DNA of 64,000 nucleotides from Phocaeicola plebeius (GCA_022767125.1 JALEPZ010000069.1:1-64000), one strand, 5' to 3'; shown: positions 1 through 8,664, counted from the first letter of the stretch. Notes: a model not told the origin generated them from the sequence alone. Numbers and translations are program-made.

Positions 1-2
1 TA

Positions 3-281
3 CAATATTGCTGTAATCAGTACATAGAGCATCTGCGAGGAATCAATGCCACCATCAGCATGACGGAGGACTACAAGCCCACGGACAATGCCATAGCAGA
101 GCGCGTGAACGGCATCATCAAGCAGGAATGGCTTTATAAAATGAAACGTCCTCATGACCTTGAAGAAGCAAGATTGTTGATGACAGACATCATAGAGTTC
201 TACAATAGCAAAAGGCCACACAGAAGCAATCTGGATATGTTACCACCGAGGAGGATGAGGGAGTCGCTTCATGCACATTGA
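3..281 (+). CDS. IS3-family transposase OrfB, C-terminal part (5' end outside window)
   Basis: The reading frame is open from the window edge (first full codon at base 3) to a stop at 281, so the N-terminal part lies outside. The visible 92 residues match the end of the DDE integrase core of IS3-type OrfB proteins. NAIAERVNGIIKQEWL carries the catalytic Glu of the DDE triad, and the closing region with YNSKRPHRSNLDMLPP is the typical IS3 C-terminus. The enzyme would cut and join the ends of its own element. Whether the element is complete cannot be judged here. A small hairpin follows ten bases after the stop, and the next several hundred bases contain only element debris. Confidence 0.85.
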   Translation, partial: QYCCNQYIEHLRGINATISMTEDYKPTDNAIAERVNGIIKQEWLYKMKRPHDLEEARLLMTDIIEFYNSKRPHRSNLDMLPPRRMRESLHAH

Positions 282-290
282 AAAGCTCAA

Positions 291-309
291 TGGAGGCTTT
301 GCGCCTCCA
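291..309 (+). terminator. Small hairpin after the transposase gene
   Basis: A 7 bp perfect stem (291-297 with 303-309) and a 5-base loop start 10 bases after the transposase stop codon. No U-tract follows, so it may be a weak terminator or part of the element end rather than a standard intrinsic terminator. Confidence 0.4.
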
Positions 310-346
310 GCCGCAAGGCTTCCTCCGCAGTGTTTTTCATGATTCA

Positions 347-377
347 TTTGCATTGCTAAAGGAAATGCGTATCTTTG
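347..377 (+). promoter_or_regulatory. Consensus Bacteroidales promoter with no obvious gene
   Basis: TTTG at 347-350, a 19-base spacer and TATCTTTG at 370-377 fit the Bacteroides sigma factor consensus exactly. The first reading frame of any credibility downstream is the IS66 remnant at 772, so the promoter is either left over from a lost gene, an outward promoter of the neighbouring insertion sequence, or drives a non-coding transcript. Confidence 0.55.
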
Positions 378-547
378 CACTTGTGAACCTCATTAGGAAA
401 ACAAAACTATCTTGTAAAGCATCCTAGGAAGACATTACAGGAGGTGTGAAGTGAAACAGTAAATAAACAAATAATCTGTGAAGTAAAATCAGTCAAAGTC
501 ATAGATTACTGATCATTGGTTACTGATTGGAGGGTTCTCAAAAAGCG

Positions 548-613
548 CAGGTATCTGCGTTGGCTCTTGCAGGTATCTGCGATGGGCATCTCAGGTATCT
601 GCGTTGAGCATCG
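548..613. repeat. Three tandem 22 bp repeats
   Basis: Units start at 548, 570 and 592. Each begins with the invariant 12-mer CAGGTATCTGCG followed by ten variable bases. The exact 22-base period (about two helical turns) places the conserved cores on one face of the DNA. A perfect 19 bp inverted repeat starts ten bases after the third unit. Confidence 0.7.
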
Positions 614-623
614 CAGCCTGGAG

Positions 624-750
624 GGCGTGACAACGTGACAACATATACTATAAAAAACCGCGGAAATGGAAATTAACGAACTATATAGTAAGCGAATTTC
701 CCGTTTGGGGGATTTCCTATATATATATATCGTTGTCACGTTGTCACGCC
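624..750. repeat. Perfect 19 bp inverted repeat flanking an AT-rich core
   Basis: Bases 624-642 and 732-750 are perfect reverse complements. Each arm contains two copies of GTGACAAC in tandem (left arm sense). The roughly 90-base core between them is AT-rich and holds a TA-dinucleotide run near 717-730. This could be a small non-autonomous mobile element, a pair of protein binding sites, or a cruciform. No convincing gene lies within it. Confidence 0.7.
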
Positions 751-771
751 ACATGATCAGAATGGCAGTAA

Positions 772-870
772 GCAGTCATTTTAGGCCGTAATAATGAAGC
801 CTTTGTTTTCTACTCGAAGGATTACAGAAAGGTTCGTATCCTTCACTATGATGTGAATGGTTATATGTAA
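772..870 (+). pseudogene. Remnant of IS66-family orf2 (TnpB)
   Basis: A stretch without a start codon, bounded by a stop at 769-771 and one at 868-870, encodes about 32 residues. The segment EAFVFYSKDYRKVRILHYD resembles the conserved middle of IS66 Orf2 proteins, where a short F-x-F/Y strand is followed by a basic turn and K/R-I-L-H-W/Y. Both ends of the family are missing. The match is by eye from knowledge of the family. It fits the insertion-sequence debris in this stretch. Confidence 0.5.
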
Positions 871-937
871 TTGTTAACATAAATATTTAATAATCAGTTG
901 TTTTAGTGCAACTTTTAACATGTAAAAGGTTGGATAA

Positions 938-1036
938 ATGGACTATAAGGACTTGTTGGAGGTTATCAAACGCCGTACCTTCCTGCGTAACGAGATAATG
1001 ATATACTCAGACGATTTGATAGATGTTGAGATATGA
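938..1036 (+). other. Possible 32-residue reading frame, unrecognised
   Basis: An ATG at 938 opens a 32-residue frame ending at 1036. The product is charged (MDYKDLLEVIKRRTFLRNE...). It follows the IS66 remnant by 67 bases and may be another gene fragment. There is no close promoter or family match, so it may be chance. The rest of 871-1149 holds only the promoter of the next gene. Confidence 0.25.
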
Positions 1037-1079
1037 TTACCCAATCTCCAATCAATCATCACGTTTTTCTCCGATTTCC

Positions 1080-1110
1080 TTGCAAATCTCAGAATATCAA
1101 TGTATCTTTG
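1080..1110 (+). promoter_or_regulatory. Promoter of the Rpn-type nuclease gene
   Basis: TTG at 1080-1082, a 20-base spacer and TATCTTTG at 1103-1110 fit the Bacteroidales consensus. The start codon at 1150 lies about 35 bases beyond the expected transcription start. Confidence 0.65.
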
Positions 1111-1149
1111 CTACTAAAAGTATTTCAGAACAGCTAAAACCGAAGAGCC

Positions 1150-2192
1150 ATGATACTGTATATCGCGAATCCCATCTATGATACGGTGTTCAAGTACCTG
1201 ATGGAGGACGAGCGCATCGCCCGCATCCTTCTTTCCGCCCTGTTGAAGAAGAACGTGGTGAAGGTAGAGCAACGTCCTCACGAGTATGTCAACGTGTCGC
1301 GCACCGACATCTCGATGTTCCGCATCGACTTCGGGGCGACCATCCGAGAAGAGGACGGGCGTGAGCATCTGGTGCTCATCGAACTACAGAAGACGTGGCT
1401 GGAGACGGAAACCCTGCGCTTCCGCCAGTACCTGGGTGTGCAATACAGCCGCAAGGAGAACATCGTGGAGGAAAGCGCGGACAAGCATGCGCTGCCCATG
1501 GTGGCGGTGTACCTGCTGGGGCATCGGGTGGGTGACTTCACCACTCCAGTCATCTACGTGAACCATAAGACTTACGATTACGACGGGCGGGAACTCGTTC
1601 GGCATCATCCGGACCCCTTCGTGGAGAGCCTGACGCACGACAGCATCATCGTGCAGATTCCGCTGCTGCGCGACCGTGTGACGAACCGTCTGGAGAAGCT
1701 GCTCAGCGTGTTCCGGCAGACGGGCGACTCACGACAGGACCGTCAGACGCTCCGGGTGGAGGAGGATGCCTACGCCGGAGATGCGGACATGGAGTATATC
1801 CTGAGACGTCTGGTCTCTGCTGCCGCCAATCCGGAAGTGCGTCAGGACATGAACGTGGAAGACGAGTTCTTCAAGGCCATCGAGGACCGTGACACCACTA
1901 TCTTGCTGAGGGATAAGACCATCGAGGAGCAAGGCATAAAGATTGAGGAGCAAGGCATGAAGATTGAGGAGCAAGGCATGATGCTGGTAGAAAAAGAAAA
2001 AAGATTGAGGAAAAAGATAAGATGCTGGTAGAAAAGGAAAAAAAGATTGAGGAAAAAGATAAGATGCTGGAAGAGAAGGACCGGGCTATTGGCAATGCCA
2101 TCAGAAGAATGCTGTCCCAAGGAATGGAGGTGACTACGGTCGCTTCCCTGATGGATCTTTCCGAGGAAATGGTCCGCCGTTATCAAGCCTAA
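1150..2192 (+). pseudogene. Rpn/PD-(D/E)XK nuclease-family gene with a 1-base frameshift
   Basis: The product belongs to the Rpn group of PD-(D/E)XK proteins, often annotated as putative transposases or recombination-promoting nucleases. The nuclease core shows Asp60 (MFRIDFGATIRE) and the E78-x-Q80 motif (LIELQ). A coiled tail follows, with 7-residue repeats of the KIEEQGM type. The first frame stops at 2031. The next frame continues the family ending with IEEKDKMLEEKDRAIGNAIRRM and a helix-turn-helix-like tail to a stop at 2192. The break is a run of six A at 2008-2013, where the second copy of the same repeat has seven. The tail is therefore probably out of frame through slippage in a repeat array. 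It could also be a phase-variable state or a sequencing error. Confidence 0.75.
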
Positions 2193-2281
2193 AAAAACAA
2201 GCGTCACTGCAAGAACCGCTTCAGCGTACTTCAAATGTTAAAAATGAATTTTCTTGATTACGTATCTGCTTTATTCCCAAT

Positions 2282-3781
2282 ATGGTAGATAGAATAGAGT
2301 GCTTACCTATGATTACAATAAGAACCAAGACACCGGATTTAGCTATCCTATTTGCGGATGTGCTGAATGTCGATACAATCCAAAACCTGAAAGAAGGCCT
2401 TGGGATGATGGGAATGCGTTTCACAGGCAAACCCACCAAGGCTCATATAGTCAAGACCTACGACAAATACGTCAAGGAACATCCCGCCGAAGTGCTGCGC
2501 TGCCTCCGGCCTGAGGAACTGACGCTGATGGACAATATCCTGAAGCAAGGCCGGGGCAGCCATGTCACAGTGAAAGGCGTCGAGCTCTTCAACCAGTTGC
2601 AGAAGATGAATCTCGTTGTAAGCTATGAGGATAAAAAGGCAAACTCCACCGACATCTATCTCATCGACGAACTGCATGCTGTCTTTGCACCACATATCGA
2701 TATTGTCATCAGTAATCCTATCGATTACAGCACCGAAAAGACATTGAAGACCCCTCTAGACTCCGTCCTCTTTGAAGTCTCGTCTAAATGCCGTGATATC
2801 CTTGCATCCATCAATAAATGGTCGAAAAAACTTAAGGGGATCTCTCTTAATGAGTTAGATAGTTTTTCAGACGCACTCTTCGACTATGAAGACGAGCTGG
2901 ATGAATACGAAGGCAAACTCACCTCCCTTATAGCAGCCACGCCGCAAGGTTTCGCCGCCAGACAGGAAGACATCGACTCTCTTATGACAGTCGTCGGCCA
3001 AGTGCGCGCTACTATCATCAACATGCAGGAAGCGGTGGATGAAACCAGGGGCATTCCATCGGTTGAAGATGAAGAAGGCATTGACCCTGATGATAAGGAG
3101 CAGCTTGAAAAGCTCTTTAACAGCAAGACGGTCAAGGATACCATAGAGATGATCAAGAAAGACCGCATGGATGCCATGGAAGAGGCCATACGTGCAGAAA
3201 AGGAGGATGGCCCTGTCAAGTATCAGCCTGCCTTCACCAAGCATCCCGCCAAATTTCCTCCCAGGAACGAGTCCTATTGCGGCACACGACTGGTGCGCCC
3301 CCGTATTTTCGAGGTAACTCTCCCTATGGACGACGGTCTTTACTTCATCGTTTATTTCATCTATTTGGAGCAGAAAGGCTACACCCAGGTCACCTGCTAT
3401 TGGGGCAACATCTTCGACTTCGCCCAAAAGGCAGCCGCCGAACCCTATCCCGGTGCCGGCTATGTCATGCTGTCGAAGCCCTTCCGAAAGAAATATCCTC
3501 ATGTAGCTGCCGTCTATGGGATGCAAGAGGATAATGAGGACTGCACCCAACCCTACCTCACCACCATTGGATGGGACGGCCAGCCCAAGGAGTGGTTCCT
3601 TTCCGTCCGCCTCTGGGATTTCAACTATACCCGACTCATCACCCTCACTCCGCTCGACTGCCCGGAAGCCCTCGATGCCATTGATGCCCTCCGCGACGCC
3701 AGTCTCGCCATGATGCGCGACATTCAGCGTAGCGACGCCAAGCAGCCGAAGCAGTTGATGAAAGAGTTGTTCGGGGTATGA
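2282..3781 (+). CDS. Unrecognised 499-residue cytosolic protein
   Basis: I do not recognise this family. There is no signal peptide or membrane segment. Residues 1-130 are helical and include a segment (TGKPTKAHIVKTYDKYVKEH) that loosely recalls SAP/Rho-N or winged-helix folds. Residues 165-300 are rich in charged helices and probably coiled coil. The last 170 residues are richer in aromatic residues and strands (GLYFIVYFIYLEQ, TQVTCYWGNIF) and look like a separate globular domain. The next in-frame ATG is at 2309 and could be the true start. The gene stands alone between the broken nuclease gene and the polysaccharide locus, which suggests accessory DNA. Codon use resembles an ordinary expressed gene. 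Confidence 0.7.
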   Translation: MVDRIECLPMITIRTKTPDLAILFADVLNVDTIQNLKEGLGMMGMRFTGKPTKAHIVKTYDKYVKEHPAEVLRCLRPEELTLMDNILKQGRGSHVTVKGVELFNQLQKMNLVVSYEDKKANSTDIYLIDELHAVFAPHIDIVISNPIDYSTEKTLKTPLDSVLFEVSSKCRDILASINKWSKKLKGISLNELDSFSDALFDYEDELDEYEGKLTSLIAATPQGFAARQEDIDSLMTVVGQVRATIINMQEAVDETRGIPSVEDEEGIDPDDKEQLEKLFNSKTVKDTIEMIKKDRMDAMEEAIRAEKEDGPVKYQPAFTKHPAKFPPRNESYCGTRLVRPRIFEVTLPMDDGLYFIVYFIYLEQKGYTQVTCYWGNIFDFAQKAAAEPYPGAGYVMLSKPFRKKYPHVAAVYGMQEDNEDCTQPYLTTIGWDGQPKEWFLSVRLWDFNYTRLITLTPLDCPEALDAIDALRDASLAMMRDIQRSDAKQPKQLMKELFGV

Positions 3782-3917
3782 ACAAGATAGGCTTCTATAG
3801 TCCATTGATAATTTTCACACGGACAACACGGATGAAACGGAGGTCCGCAGGCGGACGGTGAGAACCCAAGTTTGATAGCTCGATTCTGATTTTTCTGAAT
3901 GGCATTTATAGGGTAGG

Positions 3918-3990
3918 AAAGAGGCCGCCCGTTGCTTCGTTACTCTTCGTGTAGCGATGGAAGAATAACGAAGCCGCGGACGGCCTCTTT
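3918..3990. terminator. Strong terminator hairpin at the end of the polysaccharide locus
   Basis: Arms 3918-3942 and 3966-3990 pair at 22 of 25 positions with a 23-base loop. It lies 37 bases beyond the last gene of the minus-strand locus. The plus-strand side also ends in TTTT, so the structure may stop transcription from both directions. Bases 3782-3917 hold nothing else I can name. Confidence 0.75.
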
Positions 3991-4027
3991 TAAGGTATGT
4001 ACTGCCCGCGCTTCGCAGGCAAGACCA

Positions 4028-5278
4028 TCAGTTGCCGATGGCATGGTCGGCCTTTACGTCTTCTCCGTTCCAGGCCTTCCAGCCTGTCCAGGGAGTGAAG
4101 GGGCCGATCCAGAAAGGATCGCTGTCGGGAAGTCCCAGCGCCAGGAAGCCAGAGGCGCACAGATAGGTGCTGCCTGTGTTGATGTACGTCTCGGACATGT
4201 TGATCTGACTGCCCGCGAAGCCGATGCGCAGCCAGCCCTTCTCGTCGAACGTTCCGGGGGCTGCGAACTGGCGGGCGATGATGGCCGTCAGCGCGCAACG
4301 CACCTGGGCAGGGGTCACCGTTGTGGGCAGGGCGTGGATGAGCGCGGCCTGGGACAGTGCGTGGAAGGCTCCCACACGATAGACGATGGAACGGCCTACC
4401 GCCGGATAGGTGCCTTCGGGCGAAACCATCCGCTCCAGCTGTTCCGCATAGCGGGACAGGCGTTCCGTCTGCACGGGCAGGAAGGCATCGGCACCTGCTA
4501 TCTGGTGCTTGGCCATGACGAGCAGGATGTCTGTCAGCATCGGGTGGATGACGAAGCTGTTGTAGTAGTCGGCATGGTACTTGGGACCGTCGGCATACAC
4601 GCCGTCGCCTACGTACCACTGGTCGCGGAAGGTGTCGATGCCGTATGTCAGACGCTCCATGTCACACTCGCCGGTGAACTCCAGCAGGGCAGCCTCGACC
4701 ATCGAGGAGAACAGCAGCCAGTTGTTCCGGGTGGGCTCGATGCCCCGCGAGCGTTTCAGCTCTGTAATCATGCGTTCGCGCGTCACATCGTCCATGCCGC
4801 CCCATAACTGCCGGGGCGCGCGCAACAGGCCCTGGGCCAGGAAGGCGGCGTCTACCAAGGGTTGCGAAGGGGTGCCGAAATCCAGGTAATCGGGCGAAGC
4901 GGGGTTTACCGCATTGGCCAGTCCCTTCAGCGTCATCCGGATGTATTTGTCGCGGAGCTGTCCTTCTTCCGTATCGTCTGCTCCCAGTTCCAGCCAGGGA
5001 GCGATGCCGCACACGGTGCGTCCCACCGCCTCCAGGTGGGAATATTTTCCCGCCCGGTCCTTATCCAGTGATTCTTGCGGCATGTTGGCCCGCAAGGTGT
5101 TGTCTGCCAGATTATTCAGTACGGGGTCGGCTATCTGGACCAGGGTGCTTACCCACACTCGGCGGTCGTCCGCCCCTGTGGAGGACTCCTTGGCCGTTGG
5201 TCTTTCGCTGCAGGCTGCCATCGTAACGGCGGCCAACGCACTGGCCGCATATACGGCCATTTTTCTTCTCACGTTCAT
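4028..5278 (-). CDS. DUF2264 lipoprotein (candidate GH154-type glucuronidase)
   Basis: A lipoprotein signal ends at Cys23 (TMAAC). The rest is the alpha-helical toroid of DUF2264, with characteristic segments near residues 145-165 (DFGTPSQPLVDAAFLAQGLL), NNWLLFSSMVEAALL and DGVYADGPKYHADYYNSFVIHPM. Some DUF2264 proteins have been assigned to GH154 as exo-acting beta-glucuronidases. The assignment here is by family only. It is the last gene of the locus, 12 bases after the GH88 gene, and both point to a uronic-acid-containing glycan. The enzyme would act in the periplasm or at the outer membrane. A terminator hairpin follows. Confidence 0.85.
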   Translation of the reverse strand: MNVRRKMAVYAASALAAVTMAACSERPTAKESSTGADDRRVWVSTLVQIADPVLNNLADNTLRANMPQESLDKDRAGKYSHLEAVGRTVCGIAPWLELGADDTEEGQLRDKYIRMTLKGLANAVNPASPDYLDFGTPSQPLVDAAFLAQGLLRAPRQLWGGMDDVTRERMITELKRSRGIEPTRNNWLLFSSMVEAALLEFTGECDMERLTYGIDTFRDQWYVGDGVYADGPKYHADYYNSFVIHPMLTDILLVMAKHQIAGADAFLPVQTERLSRYAEQLERMVSPEGTYPAVGRSIVYRVGAFHALSQAALIHALPTTVTPAQVRCALTAIIARQFAAPGTFDEKGWLRIGFAGSQINMSETYINTGSTYLCASGFLALGLPDSDPFWIGPFTPWTGWKAWNGEDVKADHAIGN

Positions 5279-5290
5279 GTCTGTCTTCTG

Positions 5291-6490
5291 TTATTTGGAT
5301 GAATAGATCTTCTGCAAGCGCATCAGTGCCTCCACATAATAATAGTCGGCGTAGCTCAGCGGAGCGTCCACCTCGCTGCCTGCCCTGAAGTGGCCGGTGG
5401 AGTGCATCAGGGCGAAGTGGCAGTTGGTGCCTTTCGCGGCCAGGTACGCAGGCGAGGTCAGGGACCGCAGCTGGTCCTCGGCATACGCCTGATAAGCACT
5501 CGCTTGGTCCGACTTGTCTAACTGGCTCAGCTCGATCAGGGCTGACGCCATGACGGCAGCTGCCGACGCATCGCGGGGCGCGTCGGGGATATCGGGCGTG
5601 TCGAAGTCCCAATAGGGCACCTTGTCTTCGGGCATACGGGGATGGTTCATCAGGAAGGCAGCAATGTGTCTGGCCTGGTTCAGAAAGGCCTCATCGCCCG
5701 TCTCGCGTGCCATCATCGTATAGCCGTATAAGGCCCATGCCTGTCCTCTGGCCCAAGCCGAATCGTCCGCATAGCCCTGATGGGTCTGCTTCTTCTCGGG
5801 CTGTCCGGACAGCGTATCGTAGGATACCACGTGATAGGAACTGTAGTCCGGACGGAAATGGTTCTTCAGGGTGGTGTGGGCATGTGTGGTGGCGATGTGG
5901 GTGAAGAGCGTGTCGCCCGTGGTCCGTCCCGCCCAGGTGAGGAGTTCCAGATTCATCATGTTGTCGATGATGACAGGATACTGCCAGTCGCCGAAGTCCC
6001 ACGAACGGATGGCCTTGACAGCGGGGTTGTAGCGGGTGCTCAACGAACGGGCCCCCTGGACCAGCACCTTCTGATAGTGTTCATCGGCGGTCAGCCGCAA
6101 GCCGTTGCCATAGCTGCAGTACAGCATGAAGCCTACATCGTGGTTGTTCGTCACATACTGCACGTTCTCCAGCCGCTGGGTATAGAGCTCCGCGTACTTC
6201 TTCAGTTCGGGACGGCCGGTGTATTCATAGAGGTACCACAGCTCGCCCGGGAAGAAGCCGCTGCACCACCAATAGCAGTCGCTGGTCTCCAGCTGGCCGT
6301 CCTTGATGCTTTTGGGCAGCCTGCCTTCCTGGTTTTCCAACGCTTCCGCCATCAGGACGGCCTGTTCGGTGGCCGCATCCAGCCCTCTGGCGATGACCTT
6401 CTCCATGGGCTCCACTTCCGGTTGGCCGGCACACGACGCCAGCACCAGGGTCACCCATGCACATACGTTTCTGATTGTCAATTTTCTCAT
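5291..6490 (-). CDS. GH88 unsaturated glucuronyl/galacturonyl hydrolase
   Basis: The length (399 residues) and sequence fit glycoside hydrolase family 88, which removes 4,5-unsaturated uronic acids left on oligosaccharides by polysaccharide lyases. The two active-site aspartates correspond to Asp118 (NNHDVGF) and Asp176 (IIDNMMNLEL). The C-terminal HFALMHSTGHFRAGSEVD segment is typical. A lipoprotein signal ends at Cys20 (VLASC). Its presence implies that a lyase produces the substrate. No classical lyase is seen in the locus, so the neighbouring beta-helix protein is the best candidate. It lies 32 bases after that gene and is probably cotranscribed. Confidence 0.93.
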   Translation of the reverse strand: MRKLTIRNVCAWVTLVLASCAGQPEVEPMEKVIARGLDAATEQAVLMAEALENQEGRLPKSIKDGQLETSDCYWWCSGFFPGELWYLYEYTGRPELKKYAELYTQRLENVQYVTNNHDVGFMLYCSYGNGLRLTADEHYQKVLVQGARSLSTRYNPAVKAIRSWDFGDWQYPVIIDNMMNLELLTWAGRTTGDTLFTHIATTHAHTTLKNHFRPDYSSYHVVSYDTLSGQPEKKQTHQGYADDSAWARGQAWALYGYTMMARETGDEAFLNQARHIAAFLMNHPRMPEDKVPYWDFDTPDIPDAPRDASAAAVMASALIELSQLDKSDQASAYQAYAEDQLRSLTSPAYLAAKGTNCHFALMHSTGHFRAGSEVDAPLSYADYYYVEALMRLQKIYSSK

Positions 6491-6522
6491 GTCAACTAAC
6501 TGTTTTTTAATGACTGACAGGC

Positions 6523-8664
6523 TTATGGTACCAGCTTGTCCCGCTGGAAGCCTATCTTTTCAAAAGGAATGGGCTGGAAATGCTCAATCCGGTCGAAGAC
6601 CGGAGCGTTGTCCACCCATCCTTCCAGGATGTTCTCTTCGTTCTTGAATCCCGGATTCTTCCGGGCGATGTAATTGTTCCACCAGTCTGCGTACGACCAT
6701 GCCCCCGCCAGTACGTTCTTGACTTTATAGAACAGGTTGCCGGCTATCTGATTGTTGCGGGGGAAGCTGGGGTCGCCTTCCCAGTAACCGGGCAACAGGG
6801 GATAGGCCGTGCTGTAAGGCGGCTGGTCATAGCGGACAGTGCGCAGGCGCTGGTCAAAAATGCCGTCCTTGTCCAGGGTGTTCTTCGACCAGTTCTGCAT
6901 GCGGTTGTCGATATGGATGGCCAGCGGCATATCGACAAAAATGTTGTTGCGGTACACATTGTCGTGTCCGCCGCCGATGAGGACAGGTACGGTCCCTGCC
7001 CGGTAATAGACGCAGCCGAACACTTCCATGCCACAGGCACCGTCGTCGTGGTAGGTGGCGGACACACGGTGCTTGGAGTCCAAGTGATGGAAATAACAAT
7101 AGCGCACTTTCAAGCCCAGTTCGGAAGGGTCGCGGCCATAGTACAGGGCCCCCTGGTCGTCCACCTCCTGGCATACATGATGGATGTCGCAATACTCCAC
7201 AGTATGGTCATTCCCGTTGATGAGCACGGCCATGCTGGGCGCATGGAAGATCTCGCAGTTCTTCACCCGGTTGCCGACTCCGTCTATGGAAATGCCCGGC
7301 CGATAGGATTTCTCAATGCGGTTGAAGTCATGAATCTGGCAGTTCTCCACATAATTGCCGGCCGGGGTCAGTGTCCGCCGGTCGCCTCCTCCCAAGCTGA
7401 TGCCGCCCGATCCTACCTGGCTGATCACACAGTTGGTCACCCCGTTGTGGGTCCCGGCATGCCGGTTGAACAGCCTGTCATCGTACAGGCGGCTGGACAA
7501 TGTGCCGATGACGCCTCCGACACCGTCCGTGTAGTGCCGGTCGGATTCGTGCTGCGCCTTGTAGATGTCACCGTCGGGCAAGTCGCCCCGGCCGATGGAC
7601 ACCGCCACATATCCCAGGTTTCTGAACCGGCAGTTGTCTATCTGCACGTGGTCTGATGTGTCCACATACACGCCCATCCCCCGGGAATACTCGAAGGTGA
7701 AGCCTTGTATCAGGACGTTCTCGGATGCTTCGACTGAAAACATGGGTTCCTCCAGGATGGAGATGTCCACTTGCTCCAGGCGCCCGTCTTCGGGAAGGAA
7801 ATAGATCTTTCCGTTTTTAGGGTCGATGACGTACTCGCCCGGTTGATCGATCTCTTCTACCAGATTCAGTGCATACCACCGGCGGAACGATGCGCCGGTG
7901 AGGAAGCCGTAGATGGTGGGAAGGGCGGCGGTGATGGTCTTCTCCTTGGGGTCTATCGATTTCAGAGGAATCATGTCGTCGGCATATCCGTAGGCGAAAT
8001 ACCCTGCTATCCATGCATCTTCCGTCGATTTCCACGATGACGGACGGTCTTCGAGGTATTCGAACACCGGGTCGCCTATCCCGTATTTCTTGTAACGCGG
8101 GATGTCGCCGGTGCAACGCACCTTGCCGATGAGCACGGTGCTGTCGTTGGGCCATCTGGAAAGGTGCAGGGGCTTTCCGTTGACGAACAGCTCGCTCCAG
8201 GAGGGGAGGGCGGCACGGCCGAATCCCTTGGGAGACAGTCCGGCCAGTTCCACTTGCATGGACCGCACATCAATTTCTTTCACCCTGTTCCGTACGGAGT
8301 CTTGCAGCCGGGACCTGACGGAGGGGTCTTGTACCGGCTTTATCCGGTTGCTGCCGACGGACAGGCCGCCTGTGAACGCGACCTGTTCTGACGCATAAGG
8401 GCGTAGGATAAGGTTCTTGCCCTTGATCCGGACACTTTCGGAGAGCGGGTACGTGCCGCCCCTGAAAAGAATCTCCACCGTGTCCGGCTGATGTGTTCCG
8501 GCAGCGGCCAACGCCTTCTGCACTGTTCTGAACGGACGGGCCAGTGTCCCTGCCGCATTGTCATTTCCCTTGGGTGATACATAGTACAGGTGCTTTTCGG
8601 CACCTGCTGTCCATGGCATCAGGACCATCAGCATGATCCCTATTAGTTTGAATTTTGTCCTCAT
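6523..8664 (-). CDS. Secreted right-handed parallel beta-helix protein (candidate lyase or hydrolase)
   Basis: I chose the start at 8664 because it begins directly with a signal peptide (MRTKFKLIGIMLMVLMPWTAGA). An in-frame ATG 39 bases upstream would bury that signal. The mature protein opens with YYVSPKGNDNAAGT and then a Pel9A/beta-helix-type region with repeated short strands and N/G turns (VENCQIHDFN, VKNCEIFHAP, VEYCDIHHV). The insert SWSELFVNGKPLHLSRWPND recurs in this family. Such proteins include polysaccharide lyases and glycosidases, and I cannot assign a catalytic residue. Its place next to GH88 favours an activity that yields unsaturated uronides, but this is inference. About 713 residues. 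Confidence 0.85.
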   Translation of the reverse strand: MRTKFKLIGIMLMVLMPWTAGAEKHLYYVSPKGNDNAAGTLARPFRTVQKALAAAGTHQPDTVEILFRGGTYPLSESVRIKGKNLILRPYASEQVAFTGGLSVGSNRIKPVQDPSVRSRLQDSVRNRVKEIDVRSMQVELAGLSPKGFGRAALPSWSELFVNGKPLHLSRWPNDSTVLIGKVRCTGDIPRYKKYGIGDPVFEYLEDRPSSWKSTEDAWIAGYFAYGYADDMIPLKSIDPKEKTITAALPTIYGFLTGASFRRWYALNLVEEIDQPGEYVIDPKNGKIYFLPEDGRLEQVDISILEEPMFSVEASENVLIQGFTFEYSRGMGVYVDTSDHVQIDNCRFRNLGYVAVSIGRGDLPDGDIYKAQHESDRHYTDGVGGVIGTLSSRLYDDRLFNRHAGTHNGVTNCVISQVGSGGISLGGGDRRTLTPAGNYVENCQIHDFNRIEKSYRPGISIDGVGNRVKNCEIFHAPSMAVLINGNDHTVEYCDIHHVCQEVDDQGALYYGRDPSELGLKVRYCYFHHLDSKHRVSATYHDDGACGMEVFGCVYYRAGTVPVLIGGGHDNVYRNNIFVDMPLAIHIDNRMQNWSKNTLDKDGIFDQRLRTVRYDQPPYSTAYPLLPGYWEGDPSFPRNNQIAGNLFYKVKNVLAGAWSYADWWNNYIARKNPGFKNEENILEGWVDNAPVFDRIEHFQPIPFEKIGFQRDKLVP

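Noticed and set aside
548-613. CRISPR array
   Set aside because: Only three 12-base cores with 10-base spacers. Repeats and spacers are far too short and no cas genes are present.
506-754. 82-residue minus-strand reading frame
   Set aside because: It runs across the 22-base repeats and both arms of the inverted repeat, has low-complexity composition and no promoter, so it is most likely not a gene.
2001-2020. Programmed -1 ribosomal frameshift in the Rpn gene
   Set aside because: The A-run is not in the phase of a canonical X XXY YYZ slippery site and no clear downstream pseudoknot is seen. A deletion in a repeat is simpler.
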